The notes beneath the pieces were generated by a model that did no database searches, was not told the origin of the DNA, and saw nothing but the letters and a program-made list of their open reading frames with translations. Shown piece by piece: positions 33,250-41,891 of a stretch of 64,000 nt of DNA. The stretch is from CAG-217 sp963605415. Lineage in GTDB: Bacteria; Bacillota; Clostridia; Oscillospirales; Acutalibacteraceae. The stretch spans positions 1 through 64,000 of the forward strand of contig CAVCUL010000009.1 in the NCBI GenBank assembly GCA_963605415.1, written 5' to 3'. Numbering within the stretch: position 1 is the stretch's first letter; every line of letters starts with the position of its first letter. The position numbers were made by a program, and so were the translations under genes.

Positions 33250-34548
33250 ATGAAAAAGGACGCGTATATCCATAAGGCGCTACTGCTGATCTCTAACCCT
33301 TATACCAAAGCCCAGGTGCAGCGGGAATTGGAGGATCACATAGAGGACGAGATCACCCGCTACACGGACGCAGGGCACGATCCGGACCGGGCGGAAGAAA
33401 TGGCTATGGCGCACATGGGCGCGCCGGAGGAGATGGCTCGGGAACTGGGCCGCCTGCACCGGAATTTGCCCGGTCGGGTGGTGGGCTTTTCTGTCCTGGC
33501 GGCGTGCGTGGGGCTGTCTGTGCTGTATGGGTTTTGCAATCAGTGGTCGTATTCTTTGTATGATGTTCTGCCGGATTGGCTGGTCTATACCCTGTTGTTT
33601 GGAAATGTGCTGGCTGTTTTGGCAGCCACCACCCTAGCCTTTCGCTGGGCGTGGAAGTGCAAGGACCCGGTGCTGTTGGTCGGGCACGGTCTGTTTTGTG
33701 TTGTCAGTGGTATTACCCAGTTTTGGCTATGGTATGAGTTGTTCACCATGCTGTTTTTTCTGATTTTGGATATACCGGCCGCCTTGACTATGGACACACC
33801 GTTTCTATTGGACTTTGCAGGTGGGGGTATGTCGCCCTGGCAAGATTGCTCCCGGTGGAAGGGCTGGAATATGGACTGGGTATTTGGCGTACAGTTTGGT
33901 TTGTCTTTTCTGCCGTTGGCGCTGGCTGTGGTGGATTTTATCTGTGCCGGCAAAATCCATCGGGTCAATAGCCAAACACTGGAGCAGGGTATTTTCCGCC
34001 GTATGCCGGTGATCGGGCGCATTTTAATGGTGCTGACCATTTGTGCTGCGGTGTCGTTGGGCGTGTCCAACGGCGTAGACGCACTTATGCGGGAACGAGC
34101 GCGCCAAGGCGTGGAGTCCAAGCCCTTGCAGCAGGCCATGGAAGTTCTGGACAAAACCCGGCTGCCGGTGCGTTCCAATTATACACCGGCGGATTACGAG
34201 GCGGGCTTGGCTGCAAATGAAGAGACCGTTTACGAGGGCGTACCGTACAATGTCATTTTGGAAGATACGGATGAGGATGGCATATACGAGCGCAAGTGCC
34301 TGGTCAATACGGAATGCGACTGCCCTTTGTCTATGGATCAGGCCGATAGTCTGTATGACCGGGCGCCGGATCTGACCCTGGAAGAATGCTTGAAAATCGC
34401 GCCGCTGTCTACGGTCAGCTACTATGGTGTGGAACCCGGCGAGAACGGCGATACCGTGACCGTCTTGAAATGGCGCCTGCGGTCGAATAGGGTGAGTTAC
34501 GAAATTACATTCAAAAACGGCAAGTATCAAGACCGGGCGAACTTCTAG
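33250..34548 (+). CDS. Permease-prefix-domain (DUF1700-like) membrane protein
   Basis: A 432-residue protein. Residues 1-75 form a soluble helical domain (VQRELEDHIEDEITRYTDAG; MAMAHMGAPEEMARELGRLH) like the permease-prefix/DUF1700 domain that is regularly paired with PadR regulators. About six membrane segments follow (near 76-96, 112-131, 137-160, 163-180, 215-238, 256-276). The last 150 residues are an extracytoplasmic domain with ENVxEDTDEDGIYE-type acidic loop and two close cysteines (TECDCPL). No ABC transporter partner is present. Likely an envelope-stress or signalling component; function unknown. Confidence 0.7.
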   Translation: MKKDAYIHKALLLISNPYTKAQVQRELEDHIEDEITRYTDAGHDPDRAEEMAMAHMGAPEEMARELGRLHRNLPGRVVGFSVLAACVGLSVLYGFCNQWSYSLYDVLPDWLVYTLLFGNVLAVLAATTLAFRWAWKCKDPVLLVGHGLFCVVSGITQFWLWYELFTMLFFLILDIPAALTMDTPFLLDFAGGGMSPWQDCSRWKGWNMDWVFGVQFGLSFLPLALAVVDFICAGKIHRVNSQTLEQGIFRRMPVIGRILMVLTICAAVSLGVSNGVDALMRERARQGVESKPLQQAMEVLDKTRLPVRSNYTPADYEAGLAANEETVYEGVPYNVILEDTDEDGIYERKCLVNTECDCPLSMDQADSLYDRAPDLTLEECLKIAPLSTVSYYGVEPGENGDTVTVLKWRLRSNRVSYEITFKNGKYQDRANF

Positions 34549-34576
34549 TTTCACAAAGAATGAAAATACTAAAAAA

Positions 34577-34604
34577 CACCGCCGGCGGGGGACCGTCAGC
34601 GGTG
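34577..34604. terminator. Bidirectional terminator between convergent genes
   Basis: CACCGC (34577-34582) pairs with GCGGTG (34599-34604), with inner G/C pairing. TTTTTTT follows on the plus strand and GTTTTTTAG on the minus strand, serving the permease-prefix gene and the cysteine-rich gene. Confidence 0.8.
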
Positions 34605-34619
34605 CTTTTTTTGCGGATC

Positions 34620-35459
34620 TTAGCGATTGTTACGATTGTCGGCGGTATTGGTGCCGGTGTTGCCGCTGTCTGCGCAGCAGGGGCAGCAGTCCTCTTTATC
34701 CCTGGGGAAGAACTCATCCACCGGGAAGTCAATGCCCGCGAAGGTTTCGCAGGGGTTGGCGGTGTTGCAGTTGCACTCCCGCTCCGGAATGCAGTAGTCA
34801 TAGGCGGGAATGGTCATCTGCACATCCCGCTCCATTTGGATAATGGAAAAGAGACCCAGGGTCACCAGCACAGCCTTGGCCGGGCGCTCCGGCAGGGTGC
34901 TGTTGTCCAGTGTGGAAGTGATGGACTTGGGCATGGAGGTCAGGCAGGGCACGCGGCAGTCGCAGCTGCATACCACATCCATAGACAGCACCACCGGGTC
35001 CACCGCCTGCACCTTGGCAGAGGGGTTGGTGTACTGGGGGGCCTCCGGGCAGTCCAGCGCCTCCGCAGACACATTGCTGACAAAGACCTTTACATTGCCG
35101 CTGCTGCCGTAGAGAATGCACTTTTTGTTAAAGCTGGTGTAGCCGGTAGCCACCATGGGCACTGTGCAGGGGGCCGAGTAGCAGTCAAAGGTCAGCTTAA
35201 AGTAGTAAGTAACATCCACGCTGTAAAAGCCGTTGTCAAAGGGCACTTCGTCCACATCAATGCTCACAGCCTCAATGGTGCAGTCCCGGCATTTGACGGT
35301 GACCGCGTTGTCTACCAGCATTTGCGCCGGGGCGTAAAAGGTGACCCGCAGGTCCTCCAGGCAGTCCTTGCTTACGCAGCTGTCGTAAATGCGCTTAGTG
35401 TCAATGCACACCGCCTCGTTAATGCGTCTTTCGCCGGTATCAATGATCGAATCGGGCAT
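34620..35459 (-). CDS. Cysteine-rich conserved hypothetical protein
   Basis: A 279-residue protein with no signal peptide or membrane helix. It has about 20 cysteines: spaced singles in the N-terminal two thirds (DSCVSKDCL, VKCRDCTIEA, DVVCSCDCRVPCL) and a C-terminal cluster (PERECNCNTANPCE, KEDCCPCCADSGN) ahead of an Asn/Thr-rich tail. The middle is beta-rich. I do not recognise a named family. Cysteine-rich soluble proteins of Clostridia are often spore-coat or exosporium components, which is one possibility, but nothing else sporulation-related is nearby. The AAGGAG ribosome site is buried in a long palindrome shared with the end of malQ. Confidence 0.75.
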   Translation of the reverse strand: MPDSIIDTGERRINEAVCIDTKRIYDSCVSKDCLEDLRVTFYAPAQMLVDNAVTVKCRDCTIEAVSIDVDEVPFDNGFYSVDVTYYFKLTFDCYSAPCTVPMVATGYTSFNKKCILYGSSGNVKVFVSNVSAEALDCPEAPQYTNPSAKVQAVDPVVLSMDVVCSCDCRVPCLTSMPKSITSTLDNSTLPERPAKAVLVTLGLFSIIQMERDVQMTIPAYDYCIPERECNCNTANPCETFAGIDFPVDEFFPRDKEDCCPCCADSGNTGTNTADNRNNR

Positions 35460-35464
35460 AACAA

Positions 35465-35538
35465 AACTCCTTCATAGGTTATTGCACACCGGGCGCCCGG
35501 CGCCCCGCAGTGCTTCAGTAACATACTATGAAGGAGTT
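35465..35538. repeat. Long palindrome covering the ribosome site of the cysteine-rich gene
   Basis: Perfect 13-bp arms (35465-35477 and 35526-35538) enclose 48 nt that fold further (GTTA..TAAC, GCAC..GTGC, and the self-complementary ccgggcgcccgg). On the minus strand the 3' arm contains the AAGGAG site (35467-35472) of the gene starting at 35459, and is followed by TTTTGTT. A malQ read-through mRNA would have this site paired; the hairpin could also act as malQ's terminator. Confidence 0.8.
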
Positions 35539-35553
35539 GTTTTTTTGACCCTG

Positions 35554-37074
35554 TTATTTTTCAAAAACCGGGTAGGTGCGGCGAAACAGGCTGTTGATCC
35601 GGCGGAAGTAGGCACCGTCTATGTTGGCGATGGTGTCTTCCGTGGTGCGAAAGCGCCAGTTCTTCTCCGGCACGCCGGGGGTGTTCATGCGCGCGTCACT
35701 GCCAAAGCCGCACATATCTTGCAAGGAGATGATCGCCACATTGGAGGCGCTACGCCACACCGTTTCTATAATTTTGTGGCAGGCGGGGCTTTGGTAGCCG
35801 CCGTCGCCCCAGTTGTCGCCGGTAAAACCGGCATAATCCAGGGCAAAGCGGCGCTCTGTTTCACCGGCCTCCCACAGCCAGCCCAGCAGGGTGTTATTGT
35901 CGTGGGTGCCCACATAATTGATACTGTTTTTCTCCGCATTATGGGGCATATGGCTGCTGTCGCCGTTGGGGTCAAAGCCGAACTGCACCACTTTCATACC
36001 GGGGAAGCCGGTGTCGGCGAGCAGCTGCACCACATCCTCTCCGAATACCCCCAGATCTTCGGCGATAATGGGCGCGTTCGGGTACACTTCAAACACCTTG
36101 TCAAACAGCTTCATACCCGGTCCGGGCAGCCACTGGCCCACCTTGGCGGTCTCTGCTCCGGCGTCCACCGCCCAGTAGCTGGCAAAGGCGCGGAAGTGGT
36201 CAATGCGCACCGCGTCATAGGTGGTCAGCGCGTGGCCCAGGCGAGAGAGCCACCAGCCGTAGCCGTCCTTCTCCATAGCCGCCCAGTCGTACAGGGGATT
36301 GCCCCACAGCTGGCCGTTCTCGCTAAAGTAATCCGGCGGCACACCGGCTACTTTCTCCGGCTTTAAGGTCTTTTCGTCAATGAGAAACAGGGGCAGACCG
36401 GACCACACATCGGCGCTGTCCATGGCTACATAAATGGGCATATCTCCCAAGACAGCTACGCCCTTTTCGTTGGCGTATGCCTTGATCTCGCCCCATTGCA
36501 GGTAGAAAATGTACTGCACAAATTTCCAAAACGCCGCCCGGCTCTCATAGGAATAAATGTCCTGAATACAGGTGTGGTAATGGGCGTGGCGGTCGCTCCA
36601 CTGCCACCAGGGCTTGCCGCCCTCCGCCTCTTTTACCGCCATAAACACGCTGTAATCTGTCAGCCAGGGGTTCTCTACCTCAAAGGCCTTGATCTTGGCC
36701 GCCAGGGCGTCATCTATGCGCAAAAAAGCCTGCTCCAGCAGCGCCAACCGGTGTTCACCGGCAAAGGCAAAGTCCGCCGTGTACGGCGTGCCGTCATAGC
36801 GGTTTTGTGCCACTTCTTCCTCTGTCGCCAGGCCCATCTCCTGCAACCCCCGGGGGTCGATAAACAGGTAGTTGCCGGCAAAGGCGGAGGGGGAGCAGTA
36901 GGGGCTGCCGGCGCCGTCAATGGGATTAAAGGGCAGCACCTGCCAGTAGGTAAAGCCCATCTCTGCAATACGGTCGATAAAGTCCCGAGCGTGCCGGTCA
37001 AACACGCCGATCCCGTAAGGGGAGGGCAGGGAGCTGATGTGCATAAGCACACCGGCGCCGCGCTGGTGCAGCAT
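35554..37074 (-). CDS. malQ: 4-alpha-glucanotransferase (amylomaltase)
   Basis: GH77 enzyme that moves alpha-1,4-glucan segments between maltodextrins or glycogen. The 506 residues start with RGAGVLMHISSLPSPYGIG and include YWQVLPFNPIDGAGSPY (about 38-54), the nucleophile region YDAVRIDHFRAF (about 290-301) and IAEDLGVFGEDV with the acid/base region. Normal length. It has its own promoter. No glycogen synthesis or maltose uptake genes are nearby. Confidence 0.96.
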   Translation of the reverse strand: MLHQRGAGVLMHISSLPSPYGIGVFDRHARDFIDRIAEMGFTYWQVLPFNPIDGAGSPYCSPSAFAGNYLFIDPRGLQEMGLATEEEVAQNRYDGTPYTADFAFAGEHRLALLEQAFLRIDDALAAKIKAFEVENPWLTDYSVFMAVKEAEGGKPWWQWSDRHAHYHTCIQDIYSYESRAAFWKFVQYIFYLQWGEIKAYANEKGVAVLGDMPIYVAMDSADVWSGLPLFLIDEKTLKPEKVAGVPPDYFSENGQLWGNPLYDWAAMEKDGYGWWLSRLGHALTTYDAVRIDHFRAFASYWAVDAGAETAKVGQWLPGPGMKLFDKVFEVYPNAPIIAEDLGVFGEDVVQLLADTGFPGMKVVQFGFDPNGDSSHMPHNAEKNSINYVGTHDNNTLLGWLWEAGETERRFALDYAGFTGDNWGDGGYQSPACHKIIETVWRSASNVAIISLQDMCGFGSDARMNTPGVPEKNWRFRTTEDTIANIDGAYFRRINSLFRRTYPVFEK

Positions 37075-37130
37075 AAGATCACCTCGTCAAATTGCTTTTT
37101 GCCGTGCCGATTGCCGGCATACAAGTAAGA

Positions 37131-37159
37131 ATTCTACCACTTTTTGCCGCCAAAAGCAA
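37131..37159 (-). promoter_or_regulatory. Sigma-A type promoter of malQ
   Basis: Minus strand TTGCTT (37154-37159), 17-bp spacer, TAGAAT (37131-37136). A short hairpin (TGCCG/CGGCA) lies in the leader about 25 bp later. Confidence 0.65.
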
Positions 37160-37221
37160 TGGCGGGGTGCAAGGTGAACAAAAATTCACTTATTTTTAAT
37201 AAATATTATATATTATATATA

Positions 37222-37250
37222 TTGAACCGGGGCGCGGAATTTGTTATAAT
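37222..37250 (+). promoter_or_regulatory. Sigma-A type promoter of the miaB-mutS series
   Basis: TTGAAC (37222-37227), 17-bp spacer, TATAAT (37245-37250); leader of about 50 nt to the TTG start of miaB. Confidence 0.8.
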
Positions 37251-37309
37251 GCTATAATGTGCAGAAGCCTGAAATGGGCTTTTGTAAGCCAATGTCGGAG
37301 GAAGTACCC

Positions 37310-38731
37310 TTGATCAATACCAAGACCATCAGCAAAGAAGAACTGGACGCCCAAAGAGAGAACGCTGCCAAGGTGCAGGCGGTGCTGCAAAGCCGCTATA
37401 CGGACAAGCCCCTGGCCTGTGTGATCACCTACGGCTGCCAGCAGAATGTGGCGGACAGCGAGCACATGAAGGGTATGCTGGCGGATATGGGCTATGCGTT
37501 TACCGACGACCGGCACAAAGCACAGTTTATTCTCTTTAACACCTGCGCCGTGCGGGAGCACGCAGAGGATCGGGTGTTTGGCAATGTGGGGGCGCTGAAG
37601 TCCTATAAGGCGGAGCACCCGGACACGGTGATCGCCCTGTGCGGCTGTATGATGCAGCAACAGCACATTGCCGACCGCATCAAGCAGTCCTTTCCCTTTG
37701 TGGACCTGGTGTTCGGCACCCATGTGGTGCACCGGCTGCCGGAGCTGCTGCTGCGCACCCTGACCCGCAAAAAACGGGTGTTTGAACTGCCGGATATGGA
37801 CGGCGTGATCGCCGAGGGCGTGCCGGTGGTGCGGGACGACCAGCGGCGGGCGTGGCTGCCCATTATGTACGGCTGCAACAACTTTTGCACCTACTGTATC
37901 GTGCCGTATGTGCGGGGGCGGGAGCGCTCTCGCCAGGCGTGCGATGTGCTGGCAGAGGCCAAGCAGCTGATCGCCGACGGGTATAAAGAGATCACGCTCC
38001 TGGGCCAGAATGTGAACAGCTACGGCAAGAACCTGACCCCGCGGGTCACCTTTTCCCAGCTGCTGCGGCAGATCAACGACCTGCCCGGCGATTTTCGCAT
38101 TCGCTTTATGACCAGCCACCCCAAGGACTGCACCAAAGAGCTGCTGGACGCTATGGCCGAGTGCCCCAAGGTGGCCAAGCACCTGCACCTGCCCTTCCAG
38201 TGCGGCAACGACCGGGTGCTCAAGGCTATGAACCGGGGCTACACCGCGCAGCAGTATTTGGAGTTGGTGCGCTACGCCAAGGCCAAGATGGGCAGCGCCC
38301 TTTCCATCACCAGCGATGTGATCGTGGGCTTCCCGGGCGAGACTTACGAGGAGTTTCAAGACACTTTATCGTTGGTCAAAGAGGTAGGGGCCACCTCGCT
38401 CTTTACTTTCATCTACTCGCCCAGAGAGGGCACCCCGGCGGCCAAGATGGACGACCCGGTGTCCCATAAGGAGAAAGCCCGCTGGATGGCGGAACTGTTG
38501 GCCCTGCAAGAGCAGATCTCCGCAGAGCAAATGCAGCTGCACCGGGGCGAGACTTTTAAGTGCTTTGTCAGCGGCAAAGGCAAGTTAGGCGATAATTATG
38601 TTGCCGCCCGCACGGACGGGAACCTGATTATAGAATTTGAAGGGGACGACAGCCTGATCGGCTCCTTCCAAAATGTAAAAGTTATAGAACCGCTCACCTA
38701 TGTGTTGCGGGGAGAACTGGAAAGGAATTAA
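37310..38731 (+). CDS. miaB: tRNA-2-methylthio-N6-dimethylallyladenosine synthase MiaB
   Basis: Radical-SAM methylthiotransferase that modifies A37 of tRNAs reading UNN codons after MiaA. The protein is about 473 residues from the TTG at 37310, which has GGAGGAAG 7-8 bases upstream; the in-frame ATG at 37292 has no ribosome site. It shows the UPF0004 domain (TYGCQQNVADSE, NTCAVREHAEDR, CGCMMQQQ), the radical-SAM motif CNNFCTYCIVPYVRGRERSR and a C-terminal TRAM domain. First gene of a series running through ricA, mutS and mutL; miaA, acting one step earlier, lies in the same series. Confidence 0.95.
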   Translation: MINTKTISKEELDAQRENAAKVQAVLQSRYTDKPLACVITYGCQQNVADSEHMKGMLADMGYAFTDDRHKAQFILFNTCAVREHAEDRVFGNVGALKSYKAEHPDTVIALCGCMMQQQHIADRIKQSFPFVDLVFGTHVVHRLPELLLRTLTRKKRVFELPDMDGVIAEGVPVVRDDQRRAWLPIMYGCNNFCTYCIVPYVRGRERSRQACDVLAEAKQLIADGYKEITLLGQNVNSYGKNLTPRVTFSQLLRQINDLPGDFRIRFMTSHPKDCTKELLDAMAECPKVAKHLHLPFQCGNDRVLKAMNRGYTAQQYLELVRYAKAKMGSALSITSDVIVGFPGETYEEFQDTLSLVKEVGATSLFTFIYSPREGTPAAKMDDPVSHKEKARWMAELLALQEQISAEQMQLHRGETFKCFVSGKGKLGDNYVAARTDGNLIIEFEGDDSLIGSFQNVKVIEPLTYVLRGELERN

Positions 38732-38735
38732 ATTT

Positions 38736-39155
38736 ATGAGTTTGGAATCCGCACTCAGAGAACTGGGCAAAGAAATTCAAAAGGACGAGCGCTTTGCAGC
38801 CCTCCAGGCCGCAGCCAAGGCCAACGACGGCGACGAGAAGTTGCAGCAGCAGATGCAGGAGCTGCAGCTGATCTCCCTGAAGTATCAGCAGGAGGCTGAG
38901 AAGGCAAACGATGCAGACAAGGATCGCATTGAGAGCCTGCAGGCCGATTATCAGAAGCTCTACGGCGAGATCATGGAGAGCGAGAATATGCAGAAGTATT
39001 CTGCCGCCGCTTCCGCCATGGAGGAGATGGCACAGTACATCAGCGGTATGATGGGCCTGTTCTTTGACGGTCAGGACCCGGAGACCTGCGAGCTGCCCCA
39101 GCAGCAGGAGGGTGGCTGCACCCACGATTGCTGCACCTGCGGCGGCTGCCACTAA
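38736..39155 (+). CDS. ricA: YlbF/YmcA family protein, RicA-like
   Basis: A 139-residue helical protein of the YlbF/YmcA (RicA/RicF) family. The helical part is about 1-110 (LESALRELGKEIQKDERFAA; YQKLYGEIMESENMQKYSAA). The C-terminus ends in a cysteine-rich tail (CTHDCCTCGGCH). In Bacillus, RicA, RicF and RicT form an iron-sulfur complex that aids RNase Y-dependent mRNA processing, and ricA stands directly after miaB and before cotE-mutS-mutL; the same order here (without cotE) supports RicA over RicF. The ATG at 38736 is chosen; a frame opening at 38700 runs inside miaB. Confidence 0.82.
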   Translation: MSLESALRELGKEIQKDERFAALQAAAKANDGDEKLQQQMQELQLISLKYQQEAEKANDADKDRIESLQADYQKLYGEIMESENMQKYSAAASAMEEMAQYISGMMGLFFDGQDPETCELPQQQEGGCTHDCCTCGGCH

Positions 39156-39223
39156 GGTGTAAACCGGCTGCGGGCGGCGTGGTCGCTCGCAGCATTTTTT
39201 GCAGAGAGGAGGACGAGTAAAAT

Positions 39224-41857
39224 ATGGCAAAGGCAAAGATCAGCCCTATGATGGATCAGTATTTTCAGATCAAGAAGGACTATGCGGATGTGATCTTATT
39301 CTTCCGTTTGGGCGATTTTTATGAAATGTTTTTTGATGATGCCAAGATCGCCAGCAAGGAGCTGGACCTGGTGCTCACCGGTCGGGACTGCGGCCAGGAG
39401 GAGCGGGCGCCTATGTGCGGCGTGCCCTTCCACAGCGCAGACAGCTATATCGCCAAGCTGGTGAGCCGGGGCTACAAGGTAGCCATCTGCGAGCAGATGG
39501 AGGACCCGGCGCTGGCCAAGGGCATCGTTAAAAGAGAGGTTATAAGAATCATCACCCCCGGTACGGTGATCGAGGGCAATATGCTGGAGGACGGCGTCAA
39601 CAACTACCTGTGCAGTGTGTTTGGCAGCGAGAACGGCGCCGGGCTTTGCTTTGCGGATGTGTCTACCGGCGAGTTCCATGTGACCCTGGCCACCGGCGAG
39701 GATGTGGAGAGCAAGGTGATCAACCAGCTGTCCACCTATTCTCCCAGAGAGGTGATCTTTGGCGGCACCGCTGCCGATTACGGAAATGTGGTGCAGTTCG
39801 TTACTGCTCGGCTGGAGGCGTCCGCCGAGTACCCGGAGGCGGCGCTGTTTGACTTTGACGCCTGCTCCCAGGAAATCATAGAGACCTTAAAAAAAGACGA
39901 GATCGCCGCACTGGACCTGGGCCACAGCCGCGAGACGGTGTGCGCTCTGGGCGCGGTGATCGCTTATTTGAAGAATACCCAGAAGAAGGACGAGATCGAG
40001 ACCCCGTCGGAAGTGGAGTTCTACGACAGCGAGCGGTTTATGCACCTGGACATCAGCGCCCGGCGCAACCTGGAGCTGACCCGCTCCATGATGACCGGCG
40101 ACAAAAAGCATTCGCTGCTGTGGGTGATCGACAAGACCAAGACCGCCATGGGCAAGCGGATGATCCGCGCCTGGGTGGAGCGGCCGCTGCTGAGCGTCAG
40201 CCAAATTCTCCGCCGCCAAAACGCGGTGGGCGAGCTGTTTGACCGCCCCATGCTGCGAGACACGGTGCGCGAGGCGCTGGTGGGCGTCAACGACATTGAG
40301 CGGCTGATGACCCGCATTGTGTACGGCACCGCCAATGCCAAGGAGCTGCGGGCGCTGGAGAGCACCATTTCCGCCCTGCCGGAGATCAAGACCGCCCTGG
40401 CCGACTGCAACACCGCTATGCTGCGGGAGATCGAAAACGATATTGACCTGCTCACCGATGTGGCAGAGGAAATTCGCCGGGCTATTGTGGAGGAGCCGCC
40501 CTTTTCTATCCGTGAGGGCGGGTTCATCAAAGAGGGTTATAATGAAGAGATCGACAGCCTGAAGGCCATTATGACCGACGGCACCGGCGTGATCGCCTCC
40601 ATTGAGGCCCGGCAGCGGGAAGAGACCGGTATCCCCAAGCTGAAAGTGGGCTACAACCGGGTGTTTGGCTACTATATCGAGGTGTCCAACGCATACCGGG
40701 ACCAGGTGCCGGAGACTTATATCCGCAAGCAGACCTTAGCCAACTGTGAGCGCTACATTACCCAGGAACTGAAAGAGCTGGAGGGCAAGATCTTAGGCGC
40801 CAAGGACCGAGAGGTGGCGCTGGAGTACCAGCTGTTCTGTGCCCTGCGGGAGGAGATCGCAGGCCAAATTCAGCGGCTGCAAGTGACCGCCAAGGCGCTG
40901 GCGCGGCTGGATGTGCTGTGTTCCCTGGCCCATGTGGCGGCAGAGCATAACTACACCTGCCCCCAGGTAGACGGGGACGGCGTGATCGAAATCAAGGACG
41001 GCCGCCACCCGGTGGTGGAGGCACTGCTGGACAGCGGGCCGTTCGTTCCCAACGATACATACCTGGACTTGCAGGAGGATCGGTGCCACATTATCACTGG
41101 CCCCAATATGGCCGGTAAATCCACCTATATGCGCCAGATCGCGCTGATCACCCTGCTGGCGCAGATCGGTTCCTTTGTACCGGCGCGGCAGGCGCACATC
41201 GGCGTGGTAGACGCTATCTTTACCCGCGTGGGCGCCTCTGACGATCTGGCGACCGGCCAGTCCACCTTTATGGTGGAGATGAACGAGGTGGCCACCATTT
41301 TGAAAGACGCCACCCAAAACAGCCTGATCATCTTGGACGAGATCGGCCGGGGCACCTCCACCTTTGACGGTATGAGCATTGCCCGGGCGGTGCTGGAATA
41401 TGTGTGCAAGCGCAAGACCCTGGGCGCCAAGACTCTGTTTGCCACCCATTACCATGAGCTGACCGCCATGGAGGGGTTGGTGGACGGCGTGCGCAACTAC
41501 TCCGTAGCGGTGAAGAAGCGGGGAGACGATATTACCTTCCTGCGGCGGATCGTGCGGGGCGGTGCGGACCAGAGCTTTGGTATTGAAGTGGCCAAGCTGG
41601 CCGGTGTGCCGGACAAGGTGGTGCGCCGCGCTAAGGTGATCCTCAAGGAGCTGGAGCAAAACAGCGTGCCCATCGAATTTAAGGCGGAGGACGCCATAGA
41701 GGAGGAGCCGGAGGAGGAAATTCAGTACAATTTCACCGCCAACGGCACCAACGAGATCTTGGAGATCCTAAAGACCGTAGACATTAACACTTTGACCCCC
41801 ATTGAGGCCATGCAGACCCTGGATAACCTGCGCAAAAAGGCCCAGGAGTTGAGCTAA
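39224..41857 (+). CDS. mutS: DNA mismatch repair protein MutS
   Basis: Mismatch-recognition ATPase. The 877 residues include the mismatch-binding motif LGDFYEMFFDDA (about 29-40, with the Phe-x-Glu contact), Walker A GPNMAGKSTYMRQIAL (about 626-641), Walker B LIILDEIGRGTSTFDG (about 701-716) and THYHELTAME. The C-terminal tail (about 820-877) is acidic then helical, as in other Firmicutes. An AGAGGAGG site precedes the ATG. mutL follows after 34 bp. Confidence 0.97.
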   Translation: MAKAKISPMMDQYFQIKKDYADVILFFRLGDFYEMFFDDAKIASKELDLVLTGRDCGQEERAPMCGVPFHSADSYIAKLVSRGYKVAICEQMEDPALAKGIVKREVIRIITPGTVIEGNMLEDGVNNYLCSVFGSENGAGLCFADVSTGEFHVTLATGEDVESKVINQLSTYSPREVIFGGTAADYGNVVQFVTARLEASAEYPEAALFDFDACSQEIIETLKKDEIAALDLGHSRETVCALGAVIAYLKNTQKKDEIETPSEVEFYDSERFMHLDISARRNLELTRSMMTGDKKHSLLWVIDKTKTAMGKRMIRAWVERPLLSVSQILRRQNAVGELFDRPMLRDTVREALVGVNDIERLMTRIVYGTANAKELRALESTISALPEIKTALADCNTAMLREIENDIDLLTDVAEEIRRAIVEEPPFSIREGGFIKEGYNEEIDSLKAIMTDGTGVIASIEARQREETGIPKLKVGYNRVFGYYIEVSNAYRDQVPETYIRKQTLANCERYITQELKELEGKILGAKDREVALEYQLFCALREEIAGQIQRLQVTAKALARLDVLCSLAHVAAEHNYTCPQVDGDGVIEIKDGRHPVVEALLDSGPFVPNDTYLDLQEDRCHIITGPNMAGKSTYMRQIALITLLAQIGSFVPARQAHIGVVDAIFTRVGASDDLATGQSTFMVEMNEVATILKDATQNSLIILDEIGRGTSTFDGMSIARAVLEYVCKRKTLGAKTLFATHYHELTAMEGLVDGVRNYSVAVKKRGDDITFLRRIVRGGADQSFGIEVAKLAGVPDKVVRRAKVILKELEQNSVPIEFKAEDAIEEEPEEEIQYNFTANGTNEILEILKTVDINTLTPIEAMQTLDNLRKKAQELS

Positions 41858-41891
41858 TCACTGATTTTATTATAGAAAGGGCGGTGGTTCC

